Shown piece by piece: positions 1 to 4,972 of a stretch of 6,582 bases of DNA (the first letter of the stretch is position 1; each line of letters begins with the position of its first letter). The stretch is from Phycisphaerae bacterium (GTDB lineage Bacteria > Planctomycetota > Phycisphaerae > UBA1845 > UTPLA1), in the NCBI GenBank assembly GCA_016935885.1, contig JAFGQA010000313.1, positions 1 to 6,582 on the forward strand. Reading direction: 5' to 3'. The translations under genes and the position numbers were made by a program. The notes beneath the pieces are model-generated. The model did no database searches and was not told the DNA's origin. It saw only the letters and a list, made by a program, of their open reading frames with translations.

Positions 1-5
1 AAAAC

Positions 6-35
6 TGTGGCACCGGCGTCTCGCCGGTGGTTTTT
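6..35 (+). repeat. Hairpin repeat, family 1 copy A, with a T-run
   Basis: The arms CACCGGCG (11-18) and CGCCGGTG (22-29) pair perfectly over 8 bp around a TCT loop. The flank TGTGGCAC precedes the stem. Positions 6-30 recur base for base at 2887-2911. Only this copy is followed by GTTTTT (30-35), so it could act as a rho-independent terminator for a gene left of the window. The other copies lack the T-run, so I treat it first as a dispersed repeat. Confidence 0.75.
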
Positions 36-122
36 ACGGTCAGGAACGGCGTTTCCGATCCGCTGTTTTCCCTTTTACCACGGGCTGATAGGGCATCGCA
101 CAGAAACAACATGAGCGATTGT

Positions 123-194
123 GCCGGTTGACTTGCCGTTTGGCTTGCCGTTTGACTTGCCGTTTGGCTTGCCGTTTGACTTGCCGTTTGGCGG
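123..194 (+). repeat. 12-bp tandem array with alternating units (24-bp period)
   Basis: Six consecutive 12-base units begin at 123, 135, 147, 159, 171 and 183. Units GCCGTTTGACTT and GCCGTTTGGCTT alternate, giving a 24-base higher period. The first unit (GCCGGTTGACTT) and the last (ending GGCGG) are degenerate. Because the unit is a multiple of three, an open frame reading Leu-Pro-Phe-Gly/Asp repeats passes through it. I regard that frame as a by-product, because nothing around it looks coding. Confidence 0.9.
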
Positions 195-242
195 ATCAAT
201 CGTTTGCGCCAGTCCTCCGCGACTCCTTATAGGTTGGTCGCT

Positions 243-316
243 CGTGCGAGATTCCTATCTCGCACGTATTGTCCACAGGATTCCAATCCTGCGAGGTTGC
301 GGGATAGGATTCCCAC
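243..316. repeat. Cluster of three hairpins sharing a loop (family 2)
   Basis: Three stem-loops lie within 74 bases. The first (243-266) has 9-bp arms CGTGCGAGA and TCTCGCACG. The second (276-291) has arms CAGGAT and ATCCTG. The third (299-316) pairs best on the minus strand, GTGGG with CCCGC including one G-T pair. Aligned on a common strand the central eight bases are ATTCCTAT, ATTCCAAT and AATCCTAT, while the stems are unrelated. A conserved loop with variable paired stems suggests a repeat family or RNA structure. Confidence 0.7.
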
Positions 317-530
317 CAGAGTGTGCGCGCGATAGCTGCCGGCTTCCCAGCCCGTGACAAAGCGGATGGAAGGCCAGGATAATGACAAAGAGTAATGATG
401 GAATGGAGTCGGAGGCGTAGTGCATTGAAGATCATCCGGCGGGGTGGCATCGGTAAGCGAAGCCGCCGGTAGCGGCAGAGGTTACCCGTGGGCATCAACT
501 TCCCGGTATCCACACGGGGAACGCCCGCAG

Positions 531-559
531 TTCCAAGCACAACAGTGAGCAAGTATACT
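531..559 (+). promoter_or_regulatory. Possible sigma70-type promoter for the alcohol dehydrogenase
   Basis: TATACT (554-559) matches 5 of 6 bases of the -10 consensus. It lies 17 bases after TTCCAA (531-536), which matches only 3 of 6 bases of the -35 consensus. Transcription would leave a leader of roughly 140 bases containing the 631-660 hairpin before the start codon at 705. The match is weak and could be chance. Confidence 0.2.
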
Positions 560-610
560 CGTCGCCCACAGGGGCTGGCGGCGGTGCCGACCCGGCCACC
601 TCCAACGGCG

Positions 611-660
611 GACGTTTGCGGGCGTTTGCGGCGGTTTGCACTTTTCCTGCTGCAAACGGC
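611..660 (+). repeat. Three 10-bp repeats merging into a leader hairpin
   Basis: GACGTTTGCG, GGCGTTTGCG and GCGGTTTGCA follow one another at 611, 621 and 631. The third unit pairs with TGCAAACGGC (651-660) over 10 bp with one mismatch, around a 10-base loop. It ends 30 bases before the Shine-Dalgarno of the dehydrogenase, so it would sit in that gene's leader. There is no T-run, so it is not a clear terminator. Confidence 0.5.
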
Positions 661-689
661 AGGCTTGCCCCGTGTGCCGGTTGACGTTC

Positions 690-696
690 AAGGAGG
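690..696 (+). promoter_or_regulatory. Ribosome binding site that sets the dehydrogenase start
   Basis: AAGGAGG lies 8 bases before the ATG at 705. This near-perfect Shine-Dalgarno, together with the conserved N-terminus that begins there, rules out the earlier in-frame start at 636. Confidence 0.85.
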
Positions 697-704
697 CCAC
701 GACC

Positions 705-1703
705 ATGCGCGCAATGGTCCTTGAGAACATCGCGCCGATCGATTCATCACCTTTGAAAATGACCGAGCTGCCGGAGCCGCGGCCCGGTAGGGGGGAGGCT
801 CGGCTGAAGGTGCAGTGCTGCGCCGTCTGCCGGACGGACCTGCACGTCATCGAGGGCGAGTTGCCGCGCGAGAAGATGCCGATCATCCCCGGCCACCAGA
901 TCGTCGGCGTGGTGGACGAACTCGGCGAGGGCTGCAAGCGGCTCCGAATCGGCCAGCGCGTCGGCGTGGCCTGGCTGCGGTACACATGCGGCACGTGCCC
1001 GTTCTGCCTCGCCGGGCAGGAGAACCTGTGCGAGGCGGCCCGCTTCACCGGCTATCACGAAAACGGCGGCTATGCCGAGTCCGCCGTCGTGCCGGAGGAT
1101 TTCGCCTACGTGCTGCCCGAAGCCTTCGACGACGTCTCGGCGACGCCGCTGCTCTGCGCGGGCATCATCGGCTATCGGGCCCTGAAGCGCTGCAACCTGC
1201 CCCACGGCGGCAAGCTCGCGTTGTACGGCTTTGGGTCCTCCGCCCATGTGGTCATCCAAATCGCCAAGCACCGCTCCTGCGAGGTCTACGTCGTCTCGCG
1301 CGGCGAGAAGCACCAGCAGCACGCCCGTGAGATGGGCGCCGATTGGGTCGGCGGCGACGCGGCGGACATGCCCGTCAAGTGCGACAGCGCAATCATCTTC
1401 GCACCGGTGGGCTGGCTCGTGCCCGCGGCACTGGCGGCACTGCGGAAGGGCGGGACGTTGTCGCTTGCCGGCATCTACATGACGGAGATTCCCGCGATGG
1501 ACTACGAGAAGTACGTCTTCTACGAGCGGGACATCCACTCGGTCACGGCCAACACCCGCGAGGACGGGCGCGAACTGCTCGTCGAGGCGGCGGAGATCCC
1601 CATCCGCCCGCACACGACGACCTATCCACTGGCCGAAGCCAATCGGGCGTTGCAGGATCTGAAGGCCGACCGCATCAGCGGGACCGGCGTGTTGGTTGTG
1701 TAG
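705..1703 (+). CDS. Zinc-dependent alcohol dehydrogenase, MDR superfamily
   Basis: This 332-residue cytoplasmic oxidoreductase should interconvert an alcohol and an aldehyde or ketone with NAD(P). The N-terminal GroES-like domain has catalytic zinc ligands Cys42 (in CRTDLH), His64 and Cys151. The structural zinc site is Cys95, Cys98, Cys101 and Cys109 (CGTCPFC, then C). The Rossmann domain motif is LYGFGSSAH (residues 173-181), where the last glycine of GxGxxG is Ala. That wording resembles the AdhA-like group of zinc-binding dehydrogenases (TIGR02822-type, from memory). Length is normal for the family. One oddity is GHQ at 63-65 where most relatives have GHE. The gene is alone on its strand and converges on the minus-strand cluster, so its role there is unclear. 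The substrate is unknown. Confidence 0.93.
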   Translation: MRAMVLENIAPIDSSPLKMTELPEPRPGRGEARLKVQCCAVCRTDLHVIEGELPREKMPIIPGHQIVGVVDELGEGCKRLRIGQRVGVAWLRYTCGTCPFCLAGQENLCEAARFTGYHENGGYAESAVVPEDFAYVLPEAFDDVSATPLLCAGIIGYRALKRCNLPHGGKLALYGFGSSAHVVIQIAKHRSCEVYVVSRGEKHQQHAREMGADWVGGDAADMPVKCDSAIIFAPVGWLVPAALAALRKGGTLSLAGIYMTEIPAMDYEKYVFYERDIHSVTANTREDGRELLVEAAEIPIRPHTTTYPLAEANRALQDLKADRISGTGVLVV

Positions 1704-1744
1704 TGGTAGGTCGTCAGCGAGTCCGTGACAGTCCGGGCACCTGG

Positions 1745-1872
1745 ACATTTCAGAGGGCTGACAACTCAGACGGCGGACAACTCAGACGGCGGACAACTCA
1801 GACGGCTGACAGTTCAGGCTGGTGACAGTTCAGGCGGGTGACAGTTCAGGCGGGTGGCAGTTGGGGCGGGTG
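1745..1872 (+). repeat. 16-bp tandem array, about eight units
   Basis: Units begin every 16 bases from 1745. The first (ACATTTCAGAGGGCTG) is degenerate. Next come ACAACTCAGACGGCGG twice, ACAACTCAGACGGCTG, ACAGTTCAGGCTGGTG, ACAGTTCAGGCGGGTG twice, and the degenerate GCAGTTGGGGCGGGTG. Identical units are adjacent and divergence is graded along the array, as expected from stepwise duplication. Confidence 0.92.
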
Positions 1873-1896
1873 CCACTGGCAGCTTGCCTGCCAGTG
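1870..1896 (+). repeat. Hairpin repeat, family 1 copy C
   Basis: The arms CACTGGCAG (1874-1882) and CTGCCAGTG (1888-1896) pair perfectly over 9 bp around loop CTTGC. The stem starts inside a GTGCCAC flank and abuts the end of the 16-bp array. It has the same architecture as copy D on the opposite strand. Confidence 0.8.
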
Positions 1897-1925
1897 TGTG
1901 TGCCCCGTGCGCCCACCAGAGGGAC

Positions 1926-1954
1926 CGCACGGGCGGACAAGCCGCCCGTGGCAC
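1926..1954 (-). repeat. Hairpin repeat, family 1 copy D
   Basis: Read on the minus strand, GTGC is followed by arms CACGGGCGG and CCGCCCGTG around loop CTTGT, a perfect 9-bp stem. Compared with copy C, two base pairs differ by changes on both sides (T-A to G-C and A-T to G-C), and one loop base differs. The plus-strand segment CGCACGGG (1926-1933) can instead pair with CCCGTGCG (1904-1911), so two folds compete. Confidence 0.8.
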
Positions 1955-2007
1955 GCAGAATCGAATGCCGCCGGAAGTATCACGGACGCGCGGTCAGCTT
2001 CCAGCGA

Positions 2008-2493
2008 CTATGCCACCCAGATGCGGCGCAGGCAGCAGTCGCCGCCGGCCGGGAGGGAGCACTTCGTCTCGATCTTGATGTGGGTCCCGAGCGCCTTGTT
2101 GATCTCGTCAACGGCCGTGAAGAACCACGTGTCGCACCCCGGCTGATCCTCCTTCAGGATGCCCAGCCGCTTATGCCAGTGGAACCACGGGCAGTCGGCA
2201 TGCCTTACAAAGGCCTCGTCGCCCTCGCCCTCCTCCACCGTAGCGTCCTCGCCCATGCAGACCGAAGACCACGCGATGGACCGGGCGACCTGCGCGGCCA
2301 AAGGCTTCGTCGGGTCCATGCGCTTCAGGTACGCCCGGCCGGTCTGCACGCCCGTGATCTCCCACATCTTGTTGCCCAGTTCCTCCGGATCGAGATCCGG
2401 CGACATGGCCAGGGCCGCCTCCCGCCACGCGAAGTGTTGGGCACGAACGATCTCGCACAGAACCTTGAACCGCTTCTCGATCGGTATGTCCAT
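2008..2493 (-). CDS. Cysteine-rich protein resembling L-2-amino-thiazoline-4-carboxylate hydrolase family
   Basis: This is a 161-residue soluble protein without signal peptide or membrane segment, and the last gene of the minus-strand cluster. The C-terminal half carries a DCPWFHWHKRLG segment (100-111), then PGCDTWF (118-124) and a terminal GDCCLRRIW (151-159). Cysteines lie at 13, 79, 101, 120, 145, 153 and 154. The order of CPW, a mid Cys-Asp and a final GD-x-C recalls the L-2-amino-thiazoline-4-carboxylic acid hydrolase family (PF14196-like, from memory). Members of that family mostly have no proven activity. A small-molecule-binding V4R-like fold is an alternative. The ATG at 2493 follows GGGAAGGA with a 7-base spacer. 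Its place behind a ferredoxin and a flavoenzyme suggests a part in the same CoA-linked pathway, but the real function is unknown. Confidence 0.75.
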   Translation of the reverse strand: MDIPIEKRFKVLCEIVRAQHFAWREAALAMSPDLDPEELGNKMWEITGVQTGRAYLKRMDPTKPLAAQVARSIAWSSVCMGEDATVEEGEGDEAFVRHADCPWFHWHKRLGILKEDQPGCDTWFFTAVDEINKALGTHIKIETKCSLPAGGDCCLRRIWVA

Positions 2494-2500
2494 CTTCAAA

Positions 2501-2508
2501 TCCTTCCC
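2501..2508 (-). promoter_or_regulatory. Ribosome binding site that sets the start at 2493
   Basis: The minus strand reads GGGAAGGA and then seven bases (TTTGAAG) before the ATG at 2493. This favours that ATG over the in-frame GTG at 2526, which would add 11 residues and place this site inside the coding region. Confidence 0.7.
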
Positions 2509-2544
2509 GAAAGAGCTGCGTGCCACAGCCCGCGCCGCCGTTCA

Positions 2545-2564
2545 CTCCGGTATCCGAACCGGAG
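2545..2564. repeat. Intercistronic hairpin
   Basis: CTCCGGT (2545-2551) and ACCGGAG (2558-2564) form a perfect 7-bp stem around ATCCGA. It sits in the 97-base gap between the ferredoxin gene and the last gene of the cluster. The central TATCCGAA loosely resembles the family 2 loops (243-316), so it may be a distant relative. It could stabilise the mRNA end after the ferredoxin gene. There is no T-run. Confidence 0.5.
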
Positions 2565-2590
2565 AGGCCGCACAGGCAGGAGCCCGTGGC

Positions 2591-2818
2591 TCATCGCTTG
2601 AACTGGTATGCCTCGTGAACCTCCGAGCTGCCGTAATACCTCGGCAGCTCAAAGAAAACGGCGTCTACTGGACAAACCTCGGCGCAGATGCCGCACTCCT
2701 CACACAACATCTGCAAGTAGGCCGCCTTTCCGTTGATCAAGCCCATGATCTGGGCCGGGCACCGCTTCACGCACACGCCACAACCGTTGCACTTGAACGC
2801 ATTGATTATGGGAAACAT
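2591..2818 (-). CDS. 2[4Fe-4S] ferredoxin
   Basis: This 75-residue electron carrier has two complete CX2CX2CX3CP motifs: Cys10, 13, 16 and 20, and Cys39, 42, 45 and 49. Each should bind one [4Fe-4S] cluster, as in bacterial ferredoxins and Fe-S subunits of oxidoreductases. A tail of about 20 residues (ELPRYYGSSE onward) follows the second motif. There is no signal peptide, so it should be cytoplasmic. The ATG at 2818 is preceded by GAAGGA with a 7-base spacer. An upstream in-frame extension to 2917 would run through a hairpin repeat and is rejected. It lies 135 bases after the flavin oxidoreductase gene on the same strand, making it the likely electron partner of that enzyme. The partnership is inferred from position only. 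Confidence 0.93.
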   Translation of the reverse strand: MFPIINAFKCNGCGVCVKRCPAQIMGLINGKAAYLQMLCEECGICAEVCPVDAVFFELPRYYGSSEVHEAYQFKR

Positions 2819-2886
2819 ATTCTCATCCTTCGGATCCGACTTTGTCGTTTTGATTCCTCGACGTCTAGAACCGCGACCAAAACCCT

Positions 2887-2938
2887 TGTGGCACCGGCGT
2901 CTCGCCGGTGGGGTCACAGGTGGGACGCCTGTGCCACA
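2887..2938. repeat. Two opposed family 1 hairpins (copies B and B')
   Basis: Copy B (2887-2911) is identical to positions 6-30, with arms CACCGGCG and CGCCGGTG around TCT. Copy B' follows at once on the other strand: the minus strand reads TGTGGCAC, then a stem CACAGGC/ACCTGTG (one G-T pair). The pair lies in the 135-base gap between the flavin oxidoreductase stop (2954) and the ferredoxin start (2818). It would form two stem-loops in the mRNA, which may protect the upstream message end or reduce read-through. Similar double units are known as REP/BIME-like elements in other bacteria. No relation to those is claimed. Confidence 0.85.
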
Positions 2939-2953
2939 GTCTGTTGGGCGCCG

Positions 2954-4903
2954 TTAAAACGTCATCGCCAGCCGGTAGCCATCGTGGATCGCGGCATTGG
3001 CCCTGCGTGTCACCACGGCGTCACCGATCGTGTACACATCGCCTTTGGTGTACTGGATCTCCTTGCTGGGCGCCATGTTGGCCAGGACAATCGTGTCGCA
3101 GGCGATGGTGACCTCCTTGCCCTCGGCGTCCTCGGCAACCACGCCCTCCGGCCTGAGCGCCTTGATCTTGTGCGTCGTGTACTGCTTGACTCCCCCTCCT
3201 TTGAGCTTCTTCATGTATCGCCAAATGGTCGAGGGATTCACATCCAGGCCGAACTTCTTGGCCGGCCCGACGATGGAGACGTCGTATTCGCCCTTGTCCA
3301 CGAGGAACAAGGCGGTGGAGATGGCCACGCCTTTATCGCCCACCACGACGACTCGCTTGCCGGGCTTGACCGCGCCGTCCATGACATCGAGGCAGCTTAC
3401 CACGTTCTTGCCGTCGCCGCCGGGGAACTGGCCACGGTCGGGCAAGGCGCCGGTAGCGAGGACGACCTTGTCGGGCGCCTCCTTCTCGATCAACTCCGGC
3501 GTCACGGCCTTTCCAGTAACGATCCTAGCGCCGTTCTTCTCGCAGCGAGCCTTCAAGTGGTTGACCAGCCGCATGAACTCGTCGTCGCCCCACGGGCCGT
3601 TGGCCGCGGTGGCGGCTTGACCACCAACCTTCCCCTTCTTCTCGTAGATGGTTACCTGGTGGCCCTTCTCGGCCGCGACGGCCCCGGCCTGCAAGCCGGC
3701 AAGCCCCGCACCGACGATCATGATCTTCTTCTTCTCCGCCGTCGGCTTGAACCCGTAGAACCCCCAATCGGCCTCGCTCTCGTGGCCCAGCGTGGGACGG
3801 ACGCCGCATGTCAACTCGGCGTCCCGGAAGAGCCTGGCCAGGCAGATGTTGCACGCCATGCAGGGGATGATGTCCTCCTCACGGCCCTCCAGGATTCTGG
3901 TGGGCAGCATCGGGTCGGCGATCATGGCCCGGCAGCTCTCCCAGAAGTCGATCGCGCCTTCGGCCAAGGCCGCCTCGGGGTGCTTCGGCTCGAACAGCCG
4001 ATACGCCATGCACACCGCCATCTTCAACTCGTCCTTGAAACGCCGGGCGACGTGCAGCCAGTTGCCCTGCGGGATGTCGCGGGAGATCACCGATTCGGCC
4101 GATTCCTGCCAGCCCACCGTCACGGAGAGCATGTCCACGCCGGCGTTGCAGATGATGCGATTGATCTCGAGGCTCTCCTCCGGCGTGTTGCCGCCCCGGT
4201 CGAGCAGAAGCTCCTCTCCACACAGACGAATGATGATCGGGTAATTAGCGCCGACCTCCTTGCGAATGCCCGCGACGATCCGCCGCGGGAACTCCGCCCG
4301 CCCTCTCACGTCGCCGCCGAATTCGTCGGTTCGCTTGTTGGTGTAGGACGAGATGAAGTTCGACAGCAGGTAGCCCACGATCCCTGAGATTTCCACGGCG
4401 TCGAACCCGGCCTCGGCGCAGCGCCGCGCACCCCGCACATGCTGCTCGATGCAGATCTCGATCTCCTCCTTCGTCATCTCCCGTGGCGGCCGAAACCTGG
4501 GCAGCCGCTGCTCGACCGCCGACGGGCCGACCGTGTAGTCCAGGTGAATGCCCCCCACGCGGCCGCAGTGCATCAGTTGGAGGACGGAGACGGCGTCGTA
4601 CTTGCGGATCACGTCGGCGATCCGCCTCAGGCCGGGGATGAACCGGTCATCCCAGATGGCCATCATGCCGACGTAGCCTTTGCCCTCCCCCCGCGGATCG
4701 GTATAGGCGCCCTGCGTCGTGACGATCCCCGCTCCGCCCCGCGCCTGGGCCTCCATGTAGGCTACTTCCTTGTCGGCGACATAGCCGTCGGAGTAGTTGA
4801 AGTTCGTCTCCGTCGAGGCGTACTTGATGCGGTTTTTCGTCTCGAGCTTGCCCAGTTTCCCCGGCGAGAAGATGTGGGGATATTTCCTTTGTCCGGGAAG
4901 CAT
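2954..4903 (-). CDS. NADH:flavin oxidoreductase / 2,4-dienoyl-CoA reductase (FadH)-like
   Basis: At 649 residues it matches the FadH, 2-enoate reductase and trimethylamine dehydrogenase class. Residues 1-340 form the Old Yellow Enzyme FMN barrel, with HCGR at 112-115, GYLL with Tyr178 at 177-180, and NKRTDEFGG at 189-197. Cys348, 351, 354 and 366 (CX2CX2CX11C) should hold a [4Fe-4S] cluster. Residues 393-630 form the dinucleotide-binding half: GAGLAG (398-403), then a degraded second motif GDKGVA (522-527), then IGDA (626-629). Such enzymes reduce C=C bonds of enoates or enoyl-CoAs, or oxidise amines. Relative to E. coli FadH (from memory), Glu164 and His252 align with Val176 and Gln266 while the catalytic Tyr is kept. 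The substrate therefore probably differs from that of FadH. The ATG at 4903 has AAGGAG upstream. The next gene encodes a ferredoxin. Confidence 0.93.
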   Translation of the reverse strand: MLPGQRKYPHIFSPGKLGKLETKNRIKYASTETNFNYSDGYVADKEVAYMEAQARGGAGIVTTQGAYTDPRGEGKGYVGMMAIWDDRFIPGLRRIADVIRKYDAVSVLQLMHCGRVGGIHLDYTVGPSAVEQRLPRFRPPREMTKEEIEICIEQHVRGARRCAEAGFDAVEISGIVGYLLSNFISSYTNKRTDEFGGDVRGRAEFPRRIVAGIRKEVGANYPIIIRLCGEELLLDRGGNTPEESLEINRIICNAGVDMLSVTVGWQESAESVISRDIPQGNWLHVARRFKDELKMAVCMAYRLFEPKHPEAALAEGAIDFWESCRAMIADPMLPTRILEGREEDIIPCMACNICLARLFRDAELTCGVRPTLGHESEADWGFYGFKPTAEKKKIMIVGAGLAGLQAGAVAAEKGHQVTIYEKKGKVGGQAATAANGPWGDDEFMRLVNHLKARCEKNGARIVTGKAVTPELIEKEAPDKVVLATGALPDRGQFPGGDGKNVVSCLDVMDGAVKPGKRVVVVGDKGVAISTALFLVDKGEYDVSIVGPAKKFGLDVNPSTIWRYMKKLKGGGVKQYTTHKIKALRPEGVVAEDAEGKEVTIACDTIVLANMAPSKEIQYTKGDVYTIGDAVVTRRANAAIHDGYRLAMTF

Positions 4904-4930
4904 GTCCTTCTCCTTCTGCTGACATCCAGC

Positions 4931-4972
4931 AGCTAATAGCTAACAGCCAATGGCTAACAGCTCATAGCTAAT
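4931..4972 (-). repeat. 7-bp tandem array overlapping the thiolase stop codon
   Basis: Six consecutive seven-base units on the plus strand are AGCTAAT, AGCTAAC, AGCCAAT, GGCTAAC, AGCTCAT and AGCTAAT. The last unit (4966-4972) contains the TAG stop of the thiolase gene (4968-4970, minus strand) and two bases of its final Asp codon. The array fills most of the 64-base gap before the flavin oxidoreductase. Only the last unit touches coding sequence. Confidence 0.9.

Larger units (their letters stand above)
1..704. other. Gene-poor region upstream of the alcohol dehydrogenase
   Basis: I find no convincing gene here. The short open frames carry no recognisable domain, and one is just translation of a 12-bp tandem repeat. 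The region holds, left to right, a stem-loop followed by a T-run (11-35), a 12-bp array (123-194), three hairpins with a shared loop (243-316), a 7-bp-stem inverted repeat (436-442 with 463-469), a weak promoter-like pair (531-559) and a 10-bp repeat merging into a hairpin (611-660). Positions 37-122 and 317-435 show nothing I can name. A protein gene without detectable homology cannot be fully excluded. Confidence 0.6.
1704..2007. other. Convergent intergenic region filled with repeats
   Basis: The dehydrogenase and the minus-strand cluster end here facing each other. No gene is supported. The 16-bp array (1745-1872) is not a multiple of three, so it shifts any frame crossing it. Two family 1 hairpins follow (1870-1896 and 1926-1954). 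I see no classical terminator with a T-run for either side. The hairpins lie 54-134 bases past the last minus-strand stop codon and may protect or end that transcript. Confidence 0.7.

Noticed and set aside
121..357. 78-residue open frame with Leu-Pro-Phe-Gly/Asp repeats
   Set aside because: It is only the translation of the 12-bp array followed by a hairpin cluster. There is no ribosome site, and the start would be GTG inside the repeat border.
120..685. 13-base identity TGTGCCGGTTGAC at 120-132 and 673-685
   Set aside because: A 13-mer match within 6.5 kb is not improbable by chance, and the flanks do not align.
636..704. N-terminal extension of the alcohol dehydrogenase to a start at 636
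   Set aside because: The added 23 residues overlap a hairpin and have no family similarity. AAGGAGG sits correctly before the ATG at 705.
1728..1744. Terminator for the alcohol dehydrogenase from GTCC/GGAC pairing after the stop
   Set aside because: The stem is only 4 bp and has no T-run. The segment is better seen as a decayed edge of the 16-bp array.
747..1748. Minus-strand frame of 333 codons opposite the alcohol dehydrogenase
   Set aside because: It is the shadow of a well-supported zinc dehydrogenase and shows no motif of its own.
1874..1954. CRISPR-like reading of the repeats and hairpins
   Set aside because: There are no regularly spaced identical repeats with unique spacers and no cas genes.
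2494..2526. GTG start at 2526 for the cysteine-rich protein
   Set aside because: The ATG at 2493 has a good Shine-Dalgarno with a 7-base spacer, and the extra 11 residues would cover that site.
2819..2917. Upstream extension of the ferredoxin to 2917
   Set aside because: It would translate part of a hairpin repeat. The ATG at 2818 has its own ribosome site and gives the usual ferredoxin length.
2159..4387. Long plus-strand frame of 742 codons opposite the flavin oxidoreductase
   Set aside because: It is antisense to three genes with clear domains and contains no recognisable domain. Long antisense frames are expected at high GC.
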